64,000 bases of DNA from Nitrosopumilus sp. b3 (lineage in GTDB: Archaea > Thermoproteota > Nitrososphaeria > Nitrososphaerales > Nitrosopumilaceae), in contig NZ_MU078694.1 in the NCBI RefSeq assembly GCF_014078525.1, positions 62,001 through 126,000 of the forward strand. The letters run 5' to 3'. This document shows, piece after piece, positions 1 to 8,207 of the stretch. Position 1 is the first letter of the stretch. Each line of letters opens with the position of its first letter. The notes under the pieces are model-generated. The model did not search any database and was not told where the DNA came from. It saw only the letters and a list, made by a program, of their open reading frames with translations. A program made the translations under genes and the position numbers.

Positions 1-102
1 CTTGAATTTTTTTATTGTGTTTTTATAGTTATTTTGTAATACATGATGTCTTTCAGGTCATTTGATCTGAGGGCTGGGGAGACTAGTCGGCTTCCCGGTA
101 TT
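1..102. other. Left-edge non-coding stretch with hairpins
   Basis: No open reading frame is supported here. Bases 54-72 can fold into a short hairpin (TCAGGTC against GATCTGA). Bases 76-98 contain GGGGA and TTCCC arms around the palindrome GACTAGTC, followed by a T-rich run. This could be the 3' end and terminator of a structured RNA or of a gene beyond the left edge. I could not fit a tRNA cloverleaf or an SRP RNA core to it. Confidence 0.25.
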
Positions 103-555
103 TTATTTTGGCGGTTCTTTCTTTATTCTGTAAATGTTTCTTTTTGAAAGAACAATTATCTCTCCATCTTGGTTTGTTCCTTCATAATCAATTCCAATCT
201 TTCCAAATTCCTCATCGATGTCATCCTTTTGTGATACTGTAAATTTCAATTTCAAAACTTGATCAGTAAACAGTGTTTTTAAAAATCTGGTATTTCTATT
301 ACTCCATTCTGGATCCCCGTCTGTACCAACAAAAACAATGTGGTTTCCATAAATTTGACTTAGCCTTGTAAATTCTCCTTCCATTCTAGATAAAATAGCT
401 CTTCCTGAGACAATTTTTTGTTCTCCTTTTTTCCTTTCATCAAGAAATGCATTCTTGACTCTGGAAAAATTAAGATATTCTTCTAACTCTTTATCTGAAA
501 TACTGCATGTGGAATAAAATGAATCACCTATTCTGAATTCTGAAAATTTTTTCAT
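103..555 (-). CDS. MaoC-like hotdog-fold protein, catalytic motif missing
   Basis: 150 residues. The order of segments fits a MaoC-type hotdog domain: an N-terminal FRIGD strand, a central helix around IVSGRAILSRM (about residues 48-58), a strand containing RFLKTLFTDQVLKLKF, and a C-terminal NQDGEIIVL strand. MaoC enoyl-CoA hydratases usually carry an Asp-x4-His dyad (D..NP.H) before the central helix. Here the matching stretch reads SRVKNAFLDER and has no such dyad, so hydratase activity is doubtful. The gene starts two bases after the stop of the tandem-SDR gene and is surely co-transcribed with it, suggesting a role with acyl-CoA or acyl-thioester substrates. A CoA-thioester binding or structural role is an inference. 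Confidence 0.55.
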   Translation of the reverse strand: MKKFSEFRIGDSFYSTCSISDKELEEYLNFSRVKNAFLDERKKGEQKIVSGRAILSRMEGEFTRLSQIYGNHIVFVGTDGDPEWSNRNTRFLKTLFTDQVLKLKFTVSQKDDIDEEFGKIGIDYEGTNQDGEIIVLSKRNIYRIKKEPPK

Positions 556-557
556 TC

Positions 558-2327
558 TTATCTTGATTCATCAACACAGAAAACTATCTCTGATGATGAC
601 TCTGCATTGCCTGATACTAGAAAATTAAATGCATCTACAATTCTTTGATTATTTGGCTCTGAACCTGTTACTGAACCTGGGAAAATTGTAAACATCCTGA
701 TTTTAGATTTTAGAACGTCACTTAATTCTTGATTGACTGTAGTTGTAAATGGTCTTAGAGCTCCTCTGAATACTTCTACTTGTCCTCTCTGTATACCTGT
801 GACTTTTCTGCCCACTGGTAAATCTGGACCTACAATCATAATTGCACCTTTTGCATCTTTGTAAAGACGTGGATCATTGGTTCCGCCTGGAACAAATTGT
901 TCAAGTGTTCTTTGTGCAACTGTTGCAGGCGTTGTGATGAATTTTGCAATTAATGCCTCCCACTCTGCTCTTGATGATTCTGTTAATTTTGATATCTCTG
1001 GGAGTTTTCCAGTAATGTGGATTACTCCTAGAATCTCTCCGATGTTGGTTTTTGCAGTGTTTAACCATTTTGCAACTTCATCTGGATTTTTAATATCTAC
1101 AACATGAGAGTGAAATTTTCCACTGATGTATTCTTGAAGTTCTGTGGAAGTTGATTGGGATATGAAACATGCAACTTTGCCGCCATTTTTCTCAACGTGC
1201 TGTGCTAAAAATTCCACTCGTTCTGCATCTGCTTTATCTGTTGCATCAATTGTAAAAACAACGGCCTTTCCTGTAAAATCTGGTTGGTGGCAACCAGGTG
1301 TGGTAGTTCCAATATGTGGTTTAACTGGATAAAATACTCTGTCTCCAGGAATTACTTTGCCGTTGATAATTTTTGCAATTTCATCATCGCAAAGATTGAG
1401 GACTGATTCTGCAACTTGTCCTTGTGATAGAAATTCTCTATTTGCAATCATATGTGATGTGTTGTTTTGAACTTTTTCTGCTATGGTTTGAATTTTGTTT
1501 AAAAGATTTGTAAATGTCTCAGTTAATTTTGCAACATCTTTGCCGTTTGCAAGTTTTTCTGCAGCTTTTACAATTCCGTCTTTGATTACATTCTCATCTT
1601 CTCCTAATAATGGGAGTAATTCTCTGTTGGCTTTGTCAACTTCAGTTGGTATTAGATCTTCAAATCCACTGACTCTCATAAATTCAGCAGCTGCCTTTGG
1701 ATACACTGTTTTGTAAATTCTGTCTGAATGTACTGGTCCAGGGTTTGTTGCAATTGACATAATACCTTTATCAGTTAATTCCCATGACATTAATTCTGCT
1801 AATCTATTCTTTGCACCTTGAGAAGCTGTATATGGACTTCTAAATCTATAAGGTCTTTGCTCTAATGGTCTTTCTTCTGTAAAGAATGTTGAGATTGTGA
1901 TTATTTTTCCTCCCTCTTTCATTACTTTTAATGCCTGAACAGAGCCCCAGAATGTACCTGTCAGATGAATTCCGATAGTACTTTTGAATTCCTCAAGTGG
2001 TGCATTTGCAAAACAGGTAACAGGTCCTGATACTCCTGCATTATTAATTATGTAATCTATTGTGGTATTTTCATTTTTTAGTGTATCAAACATGTTGTTC
2101 ATTGCTGATTCATCTGCAACATCGACTCCTGCAAAAATCCTAACTGATGAATTTGTACCTTCAGGAATCTTCCCTTCAAGCTCTTTGGCAGCTTCTTCTA
2201 ATGGCTCTTTTCTTCTTCCAAGGATAATCACACTTGCTCCCTCCTCTATGAATTTTGTAGCGATGGCTTTGCCTATTCCTGTCCCGCTTCCTGTTACTAG
2301 AGCAATTTTATTTTGGAATTTTAGCAT
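558..2327 (-). CDS. Tandem-SDR oxidoreductase (malonyl-CoA reductase-like architecture)
   Basis: 589 residues from the ATG at 2327; an upstream in-frame TTG at 2342 is less likely. The first half is a short-chain dehydrogenase/reductase with the TGSGTGIG nucleotide motif (residues 12-19) and an NNAG motif near residue 95. The second half, from about residue 340, is a degenerate Rossmann/SDR-like domain without a glycine motif. The active-site segment reads YTASQGAK, so the Lys of YxxxK is replaced by Gln; I checked this codon (CAA) in the DNA. Two SDR domains in tandem resemble one half of the bifunctional malonyl-CoA reductase of Chloroflexus. That makes it a candidate for a malonyl-CoA or malonate-semialdehyde step, but this rests on architecture only. 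It forms an operon with the downstream MaoC-like gene. Confidence 0.6.
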   Translation of the reverse strand: MLKFQNKIALVTGSGTGIGKAIATKFIEEGASVIILGRRKEPLEEAAKELEGKIPEGTNSSVRIFAGVDVADESAMNNMFDTLKNENTTIDYIINNAGVSGPVTCFANAPLEEFKSTIGIHLTGTFWGSVQALKVMKEGGKIITISTFFTEERPLEQRPYRFRSPYTASQGAKNRLAELMSWELTDKGIMSIATNPGPVHSDRIYKTVYPKAAAEFMRVSGFEDLIPTEVDKANRELLPLLGEDENVIKDGIVKAAEKLANGKDVAKLTETFTNLLNKIQTIAEKVQNNTSHMIANREFLSQGQVAESVLNLCDDEIAKIINGKVIPGDRVFYPVKPHIGTTTPGCHQPDFTGKAVVFTIDATDKADAERVEFLAQHVEKNGGKVACFISQSTSTELQEYISGKFHSHVVDIKNPDEVAKWLNTAKTNIGEILGVIHITGKLPEISKLTESSRAEWEALIAKFITTPATVAQRTLEQFVPGGTNDPRLYKDAKGAIMIVGPDLPVGRKVTGIQRGQVEVFRGALRPFTTTVNQELSDVLKSKIRMFTIFPGSVTGSEPNNQRIVDAFNFLVSGNAESSSEIVFCVDESR

Positions 2328-2423
2328 TAGATAAAAACTCAAAACTTTTGTGATATTTAATTCGATTGATCTATGTGCTATTTTCTTGATATCTTTATTT
2401 GTGGGTACAGTTCATGATTTTTG

Positions 2424-2660
2424 ATGCATGACACAGAGCCAGATACATTTGTTTATCAAACATGGCCTGAGAAATTTAGCAGTATGCTAAAAGAGATTGG
2501 TGTTGATTCGCAACCCAAAGAAATTGGTACTGATGATGTTGAAAAAGGTGATTACTATAGTAGATATTTTGCTCATACAGCTAGAATGATAACAAATAGG
2601 GGCTGTCTTGATGTCAAGAACTCAAATATTGACACAATACAGATTATTCAAAAGGGATAG
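2424..2660 (+). CDS. Conserved hypothetical protein, 78 aa
   Basis: A small soluble protein without membrane segments, signal peptide or Cys pairs. I do not recognise the family. The ATG at 2424 is preferred to the TTG at 2421. It ends two bases before the next gene, so the two are probably one operon. It is divergent from the tandem-SDR gene, with the shared upstream region at about 2328-2423. Confidence 0.6.
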   Translation: MHDTEPDTFVYQTWPEKFSSMLKEIGVDSQPKEIGTDDVEKGDYYSRYFAHTARMITNRGCLDVKNSNIDTIQIIQKG

Positions 2661-2662
2661 AA

Positions 2663-3040
2663 ATGCAAGATCCAAATCCACTTCCTTGGGGCGCTTTAGA
2701 TAGATTTCAAGCACATTTTATTGTAAAAAGGGATGCTGGCAGTGGAGTTGGGAACTTTGTTGCAAAAACTAAACTTAAAACCAAAGGTCATTTTGCAGCA
2801 AAGACTGTTCAAAAAGTTGAATGGATTGGAGCTGGCAGCTTGGCCTCAAAACTTAATTCGGATGATGAACTAAATGAAATGATTGCAAAGCAATCAGTCA
2901 AAGACGCTACAATCTATGTTGAACCAACTGATGGTGCAATTAGAATTAGAAACAATTGGAATAACCATTTGGCTTTTGGAATTACAAAAGAACTCTTTGA
3001 GATTTATGATAGGATTGCAGGCCACATAAAATCAATTTAG
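2663..3040 (+). CDS. Conserved hypothetical protein, 125 aa
   Basis: A soluble protein of mixed alpha/beta composition with a conserved-looking core (GVGNFVAKTKLKTKGHF, then IYVEPTDGAIRIRNNW). No signal peptide or metal motif is visible. It follows the preceding small gene with a two-base gap and overlaps the 3' end of the convergent tRNA endonuclease gene by four bases. The function is unknown to me. Confidence 0.6.
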   Translation: MQDPNPLPWGALDRFQAHFIVKRDAGSGVGNFVAKTKLKTKGHFAAKTVQKVEWIGAGSLASKLNSDDELNEMIAKQSVKDATIYVEPTDGAIRIRNNWNNHLAFGITKELFEIYDRIAGHIKSI

Positions 3041-3573
3041 GCCTTCCACCAATCAAGCGCAAGAAAATCAACTTTATCTTTTCCTTTAGGGATTGCCAAA
3101 ATGAATTGTTTTCTAACAGTTGTTGCAAGTCTTCCTGCAAGAACAATACCTGTAGCTGAAATTGATTCGTTTCTGGTATAAACTTGAATTAAAAATGGCG
3201 CATGATCAATACCTGGACCTTTTTCATATACTGCAAAATCACAACCAAACTTAATCCCTGGATTGATTATGTAGCCTTTGTCTCGAAAATGTTTGTACAC
3301 AAGATATTTTTTATCAAACTCGTGAACTTCCTCTTTACAAATCTCAATTAATTCCTCTACTGTAATCTTTTGTTTTGCATTTGTAATTGTGATTTTTTTA
3401 TTTTCTAAAAGATACAGCCCCTCAATTAAATCTAAAATTAGTGGTGCATCAATCTCTTCAATTTTTGGTTTTGGAATTCCAATAGGTTTGCCATAATACC
3501 CTTGACTGAAAAGTTTACGCGAATCTTCTATATTCCAAACAATAATTCTATTTTCGATTAGTTCGCTCTTCAT
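3037..3573 (-). CDS. endA: tRNA-splicing endonuclease
   Basis: 178 residues, the length of the short archaeal EndA form that normally assembles as a homotetramer. The C-terminal catalytic domain is clear: YLVYKHFRDKGYIINPGIKFG, then the His of PGIDHAPFLIQV, then the Lys of TVRKQFILAI, with a nearby Tyr completing the usual Tyr/His/Lys triad. The enzyme cuts introns from pre-tRNA and pre-rRNA at bulge-helix-bulge motifs. This is relevant to the rRNA processing stems seen further along the window. It converges with and slightly overlaps the hypothetical gene ending at 3040. Confidence 0.92.
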   Translation of the reverse strand: MKSELIENRIIVWNIEDSRKLFSQGYYGKPIGIPKPKIEEIDAPLILDLIEGLYLLENKKITITNAKQKITVEELIEICKEEVHEFDKKYLVYKHFRDKGYIINPGIKFGCDFAVYEKGPGIDHAPFLIQVYTRNESISATGIVLAGRLATTVRKQFILAIPKGKDKVDFLALDWWKA

Positions 3574-3665
3574 TGACTTTCTAAATCATTCTTTGTATAT
3601 GAATTCTGTAGTTGCAGTATGGCGTTTTTTTAAAATATTAAAAATAAAGATTTTGAATGAATTGT

Positions 3666-4319
3666 CTATAGGCTCAATGCTAATAATATGAAAGAATCTG
3701 ATACTCTTTGACATTTGTCAGACATCTCTTCAATTCCCTCTATCACGTCTTTGATCAACATCAATTCTTTTGTTGATGATACTTCGTTTAGCAGTTTGAT
3801 TGTGGCATCTCTGTATTTGATGTCTATTTCTCTCTCTATTGTCTGTGTTTCTTGAGCCAATTCAATTGCATTTGCAGTGTTTGTGTTTAGGCTTCTAATA
3901 ATTTCATTTAACTTGTAGACTTCATCAACAACAAGTTCGATTAATTTAGTGATGTCTTGATCAAGTTTTGAACTTTTTAGCGTAGATGGTTTTACGTTTG
4001 ATAGTTTAAACGAAATTCCCGTGATATATCCTGCAATTTCGTCCATTGTATATGCTGTATTTAGAAGATTTTCTCTATTCATGATCAATCCACCGACATC
4101 TGCGACTTCTCTTGTGATCTTTCTTCTTAGACTTTCTACTTCTTCTTCAATGGTTGAAATTTGCTCTAATGCATTTTTTATTCCTGTCTTGTCTTTTTTC
4201 ATCATAAGCTCAGGAAGTGTGGCCAGCTCTCTGGCAGCATTTAGGATTCTGTTAATCTCGTCTTGTAAAACTGCTATAGCCTTTCTTTTTGCTTGAACTT
4301 CAAGCTCTCCGCTATACAT
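3666..4319 (-). CDS. DUF47/PhoU-like coiled-coil protein
   Basis: 217 residues, almost entirely alpha-helical with heptad-like spacing, as in the DUF47 (TIGR00153) family of PhoU-like proteins. Family members usually sit beside Pit-type phosphate or cation transporters and are thought to regulate them. No transporter lies next to this gene, so its partner must be elsewhere. A few Asp/Glu-rich segments (for example EEVESLRRK and TMDEIAGY) could correspond to the metal-binding faces of PhoU bundles. Assignment is by overall pattern rather than one diagnostic motif. Confidence 0.65.
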   Translation of the reverse strand: MYSGELEVQAKRKAIAVLQDEINRILNAARELATLPELMMKKDKTGIKNALEQISTIEEEVESLRRKITREVADVGGLIMNRENLLNTAYTMDEIAGYITGISFKLSNVKPSTLKSSKLDQDITKLIELVVDEVYKLNEIIRSLNTNTANAIELAQETQTIEREIDIKYRDATIKLLNEVSSTKELMLIKDVIEGIEEMSDKCQRVSDSFILLALSL

Positions 4320-4385
4320 AACAGAATGTGAAAAATCTTCAGGTAATTTAAATCCTTTATGATTTTTGATGATTTTGGTGCGTGA

Positions 4386-6152
4386 TCACATCAAATTTTT
4401 ATCATGCGCCACTTTTTTCTGACCTTTGTATAATGTTACTACTTCCTCATTAGTGGATGCGTCTTCAACTGCTTTTTCAACTCGAATCTTTCCGGTAAAC
4501 TTTGGAAATCTTAATGCAAGACCTGCCCCCTTTCGTATTACATCTTTTGCAGCTTTGTGAATCGGACTCAGTGTAATTTCTGAGGCAACAACTTCAATTA
4601 CAAGCTCTGGCTCAAACCAAACATCAGCTTCCATCTCACTAATGATACGTGGATTTTTTTTGATTGTGACTTTTGGATGTAAAATCTGATACAACTGGTC
4701 TAATGATTCATCTGAAAAACCTGTTCCTACTTTACAGATACTTGGGAATGTATCTTCGTCTTCATCATATGTTGCCAAGAGCAGCGTTCCATAACTTCCA
4801 GTTCTTCTTCCTTTGCCAAAAAATCCCCCAATCACTACTAGATCTAGGCTATCTCCCAATTCATTTTGGTACTCTCGTTTTAATTTTAGCCAATAATTTC
4901 CTCTGGAACCTGCTTGGTAGGGTTTGTCTAACATTTTAAGCATAAGTCCCTCACTCCCAGCATTGATACTGTTTTCCATAAAGTCTTCGACTTCAATTTC
5001 ATTTTTCACAATTGTCATTGGTATGTATTTGACAAATTCATTTTCTTTTACGACTTTTTCTAATTTCTCTCTTCTATCCTTGTAGCTCAACTCCAAACAG
5101 CTTTTCCCGTTGCAATATAGAATATCAAATAAATTCACTGATATTGGGTACTGGGTAACAGCTTTTTCTATTTTGTATTTTCTTCTTCTGTGCATTAATT
5201 CTTGAAAAGGCAAAAACTCCCCAGTATTTTCATTCATTGCAACAGCTTCTGCTTCTAGTATGATGTTCTCTGCTTGAATTGCTTTGGGTATTTTCTCTAT
5301 GATATCCGGATAGTAACTTGAAATATTTTCTAGACTTCTTGAGTACAACACCACTTTATTTCCTTCAATGTGAAGCTGTACTCTTTCTCCATCAAGTTTG
5401 TATTCTGCTGCAAATTCTTTCCCCATTTTTTCCATTGCTTCTTCTTCACTCTTTACTCTGTCTGCAAGCATTGGTCTAATTGGATTAAACAAAATAATTT
5501 CAAATTTTTCAATTCCATCAATCCCTTTTGTTGCAATCACTTCGGCAACTTTTCCTAAATCACTTGAAACACTATATGCATGCTCCAAACTTTTTCTGTT
5601 TTCTTTACTTCCAGAAAATGCTATTGCTAATGCATCCATCACTGTATTTTCTGCAACTCCAAGTCTTAGTGTCCCAAGTAAAATTTTCAAAATATAACTT
5701 GCTTCTAATGGATTTGCATCATTTAGTAGACTTGAGATGTATTTCATTTTCATATCTTGAGAACGTGAGCCCTCCAAGTTTGCAATCTTGAATAATGTTT
5801 CATAGACTCTTTCAATTGTAATGTCTTCTACAAGGAATGTTGTCTGTGTTTTCTGCTCCATTATTATCGATGCTGCTTGTCCCAAGTCTCCTCCTTTTCT
5901 GTACTCTTCTTCAATTTTTTTAATTGGGCTGCCTGATGATTTTGAAATTGCTCTTATTGCTAGTTTTTCAGCTACTCCTAACTCTACGCCCTCAAAATCT
6001 GGTCTTAACTTTCCTTGTAACAGGTAAACTATTTTTGCAATCACCTCGTGTGGGGTTTTTTCAAATAATTCTACTAGAAATTGTGTTAACTCTAATCTTT
6101 TTCTAGTTGATTCCATTTTGTAAAATGCTTCAGCTAAAATAGAAAACTCCAT
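4386..6152 (-). CDS. lig: ATP-dependent DNA ligase
   Basis: 588 residues, matching the usual archaeal/eukaryotic type I ligase length. It seals nicks in Okazaki-fragment maturation and repair. The order of parts is an N-terminal helical DNA-binding domain (about 1-220), an adenylation domain with nucleotidyl-Lys motif EYKLDGERVQ (about residue 250), the later motifs AEAVAMNENTGEFLPFQ, GSEGLMLK and YWLKLKREY, and a C-terminal OB domain. A short basic tail ends the protein. It is an apparently solitary gene, with 66 bases to the DUF47 gene downstream. Confidence 0.95.
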   Translation of the reverse strand: MEFSILAEAFYKMESTRKRLELTQFLVELFEKTPHEVIAKIVYLLQGKLRPDFEGVELGVAEKLAIRAISKSSGSPIKKIEEEYRKGGDLGQAASIIMEQKTQTTFLVEDITIERVYETLFKIANLEGSRSQDMKMKYISSLLNDANPLEASYILKILLGTLRLGVAENTVMDALAIAFSGSKENRKSLEHAYSVSSDLGKVAEVIATKGIDGIEKFEIILFNPIRPMLADRVKSEEEAMEKMGKEFAAEYKLDGERVQLHIEGNKVVLYSRSLENISSYYPDIIEKIPKAIQAENIILEAEAVAMNENTGEFLPFQELMHRRRKYKIEKAVTQYPISVNLFDILYCNGKSCLELSYKDRREKLEKVVKENEFVKYIPMTIVKNEIEVEDFMENSINAGSEGLMLKMLDKPYQAGSRGNYWLKLKREYQNELGDSLDLVVIGGFFGKGRRTGSYGTLLLATYDEDEDTFPSICKVGTGFSDESLDQLYQILHPKVTIKKNPRIISEMEADVWFEPELVIEVVASEITLSPIHKAAKDVIRKGAGLALRFPKFTGKIRVEKAVEDASTNEEVVTLYKGQKKVAHDKNLM

Positions 6153-6208
6153 TCTGATTCTCTACAAATCCTGAATAAAAGTTTGAATTAGTTTTAAGAC
6201 GTGTTTAT

Positions 6209-6457
6209 TCATGTTTCTTTTTCTATTCTTATTTTGATGTGTATTCCTTTACCGTGTGCTCTTTTGTCTTGATTTATTCCCAAGACCTTCCATTTTTTTC
6301 CTTTAAATGTAATTCTTGGGTTGTCTTTGTCAAGTTCATCAGTCATCTCTTTTGGAATTTCATCAAAATTTTCATATTTTTTAACAATTGACTCTTTGCC
6401 TTTATCCCAAGTTGAAAATTCTATTAGTGTAGCTTCAAAAAAATCCTCGTGAGGCAT
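6209..6457 (-). CDS. Hypothetical small soluble protein, 82 aa
   Basis: The start is placed at the ATG at 6457 (MPHEDFFEATLIEFSTW). An in-frame upstream extension would overlap the membrane-protein gene by more than 100 bases, which is unlikely. The protein is basic and mainly beta, ending in HGKGIHIKIRIEKET. It begins nine bases after the stop of the upstream membrane-protein gene, so the two form an operon. I do not recognise the family. Confidence 0.55.
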   Translation of the reverse strand: MPHEDFFEATLIEFSTWDKGKESIVKKYENFDEIPKEMTDELDKDNPRITFKGKKWKVLGINQDKRAHGKGIHIKIRIEKET

Positions 6458-6465
6458 TTTTTTGA

Positions 6466-6882
6466 TTAGATGTATCTGAAAATTGTTGGTTTGTCTGTTT
6501 TTGGAAGTTCTGAAACCAGTGCAAAGTTGTAAAGTGGGTATGCCTCTTTGTATTGTTTCATAAAACTCCAAGCAACATCATGTGTTTTGAATTCCGTCCT
6601 GATTCCATCGATGTTACTGATTTTTCCAAATACATCAAAGACAACAACAGAATATTGCTTTGGACGATTATGTGGTTTTGCTTTAAGCAGCCATGCAAGT
6701 GCAAAAATGAATACTGCTCCTAAAATTACATATTCTCCAGCTATTTTGAAAAATGCTAAAACCACCCCTGGAATGGTTTGGCCAAATAACACTGCCATAA
6801 AATTTGAAAATGATATGACAGCTAATGCTGTGAAAATGTATGTCTTCCAATCAAAAATTTTCTGAAAAGAATTCAATGACAC
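6466..6882 (-). CDS. Two-TM membrane protein with soluble C-terminal domain
   Basis: 138 residues. Two hydrophobic helices at about residues 13-35 and 43-66 are followed by a roughly 70-residue soluble domain with alternating beta strands (QYSVVVFDVFGKI, then THDVAWSFMKQYKEAYPLYNFALVSEL). The tail looks like a small alpha/beta sensory or binding domain, but I cannot name it. It is followed directly by the 82-residue gene. Confidence 0.6.
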   Translation of the reverse strand: MSLNSFQKIFDWKTYIFTALAVISFSNFMAVLFGQTIPGVVLAFFKIAGEYVILGAVFIFALAWLLKAKPHNRPKQYSVVVFDVFGKISNIDGIRTEFKTHDVAWSFMKQYKEAYPLYNFALVSELPKTDKPTIFRYI

Positions 6883-6940
6883 ATTATATGCACGTTGTTT
6901 TGATTTAACTATTTCCTATGATTTGCAAGAATTGGAATTA

Positions 6941-8077
6941 CTAATCTGGATCTTCGTAATTCTCTTTTTTATCCCCACTTGAGGATGTTTCTTCCATTGG
7001 TTTCATCTTGGTCTCAAGAACATCCATTCTTGCTCTGTATCCTTCAGCATATTCTAATTCTGATGGGACAAGTGTTGCTGGATGAATAAACCCTTGACTT
7101 CTAATTGCCATTGCTTTCTTTGTTGCAATCTCTCTTATGTAATCCCAATCTGGAGTTGAGAATCCATCAAATGGACCTGTCAATTTTCCGTTATGCATAC
7201 TAAACACTAGTGATTCAACAATTGGAATGCAAAAGTTGATTGTTGCTGCAGAGTTTAGCTTTACAGGCATCAAAGGCATGTTGTGACTGCCTCTAGTGTT
7301 TCCTGCAACATAATGTGGATTGTTAAAGACACTTCCAACTTCTTCTGTTGCTGGAAAATTTTTCTGAGTTCTTACTAGACAAATTGGATCATCTTTTCCA
7401 ACATATGTTCCTGCAATGTTATGTAGTCTATCAGTTGATGCATCTAAAATTGGTTCGCCATCTTTTGTGTACACTGAATCTACAACATATCTTCCTGGAT
7501 ACATTAGTGCTGCTTCAATTGTTGGTTTGTCTTGCCATAATTCAAGTTCTGCAATTTGTGCTTTTTCAACATCCATGATGTGCATCTTTACTCCTTTTGC
7601 AAGACTCTTGTTTACAATTAATCCTGTATTACTTAGTGCATCTACAAACATTCTATAAATTGGATAGTTGAATGCTCCTGGTTCTGTTTTGTCTGCAGCA
7701 AAGACTGTGAATGCCTCATTTGGTCTCTCCTCGAACTCCATCTCTGCAACTCCTGGACCCATCCCCTTTACGTTTCCAGAAAAAGAATCTTTTAGCAAGT
7801 CTTGACCTGCACCATACAATCCTTCTTCTTTTGCAACTTGGGTTCCCGCCATAAAAGCATCCCATGCTAACTTGTGAATTTTTTCATTATCAACACCATG
7901 TGTATGTGTCATGACAATGTGGGTATCGTCTCCGCAATAACCAATGTAATGATCGATTAGTAAATCTCCTGAATTTTTGACGGTGTCTCTAATAGCTTGG
8001 ATTAGTCCGTCACTTGGTTTTGTATGACCTCCAACTCCACCAACATCTGCTTTGATAACTGAAACTGTAATTTTCAT
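6941..8077 (-). CDS. fbp: Fructose-1,6-bisphosphate aldolase/phosphatase
   Basis: 378 residues of the type V archaeal enzyme that both condenses triose phosphates and removes the C1 phosphate, committing carbon to gluconeogenesis. Family signatures include MKITVSVIKADVGGVGGH at the N terminus, GYCGDDTHIVMTHTHG (metal ligands), AADKTEPGAFNYPIYRMF, the YVGKDDPI segment and GSHNMPLMPV. The last 20 or so residues are a charged tail beyond the usual end. It diverges from the EF-1 alpha gene over about 130 bases. In an autotrophic HP/HB organism it acts downstream of pyruvate/PEP formation. Confidence 0.95.
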   Translation of the reverse strand: MKITVSVIKADVGGVGGHTKPSDGLIQAIRDTVKNSGDLLIDHYIGYCGDDTHIVMTHTHGVDNEKIHKLAWDAFMAGTQVAKEEGLYGAGQDLLKDSFSGNVKGMGPGVAEMEFEERPNEAFTVFAADKTEPGAFNYPIYRMFVDALSNTGLIVNKSLAKGVKMHIMDVEKAQIAELELWQDKPTIEAALMYPGRYVVDSVYTKDGEPILDASTDRLHNIAGTYVGKDDPICLVRTQKNFPATEEVGSVFNNPHYVAGNTRGSHNMPLMPVKLNSAATINFCIPIVESLVFSMHNGKLTGPFDGFSTPDWDYIREIATKKAMAIRSQGFIHPATLVPSELEYAEGYRARMDVLETKMKPMEETSSSGDKKENYEDPD

Positions 8078-8207
8078 AATTTTTCTTTTTGTCCCTTTGA
8101 TTTATGTGCTTTTGAGAAAACTTTATGATCTGAAATTTATTGAATTTTTTTTAATTTTTCTTCAAAAATTCATAACAGTAATAAATGCCCTCAGATACGC
8201 ACTTGAT

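Noticed and set aside
54-100. Possible tRNA beginning GGGCTGGGGAGACTAGTCGG
   Set aside because: A D-arm-like segment can be drawn, but no matching anticodon stem, T arm or acceptor 3' strand follows.
3445-3460. ATTAGTGGTGC in endA resembling the element
   Set aside because: Coding, wrong flanks, no TATA box; a chance partial match.
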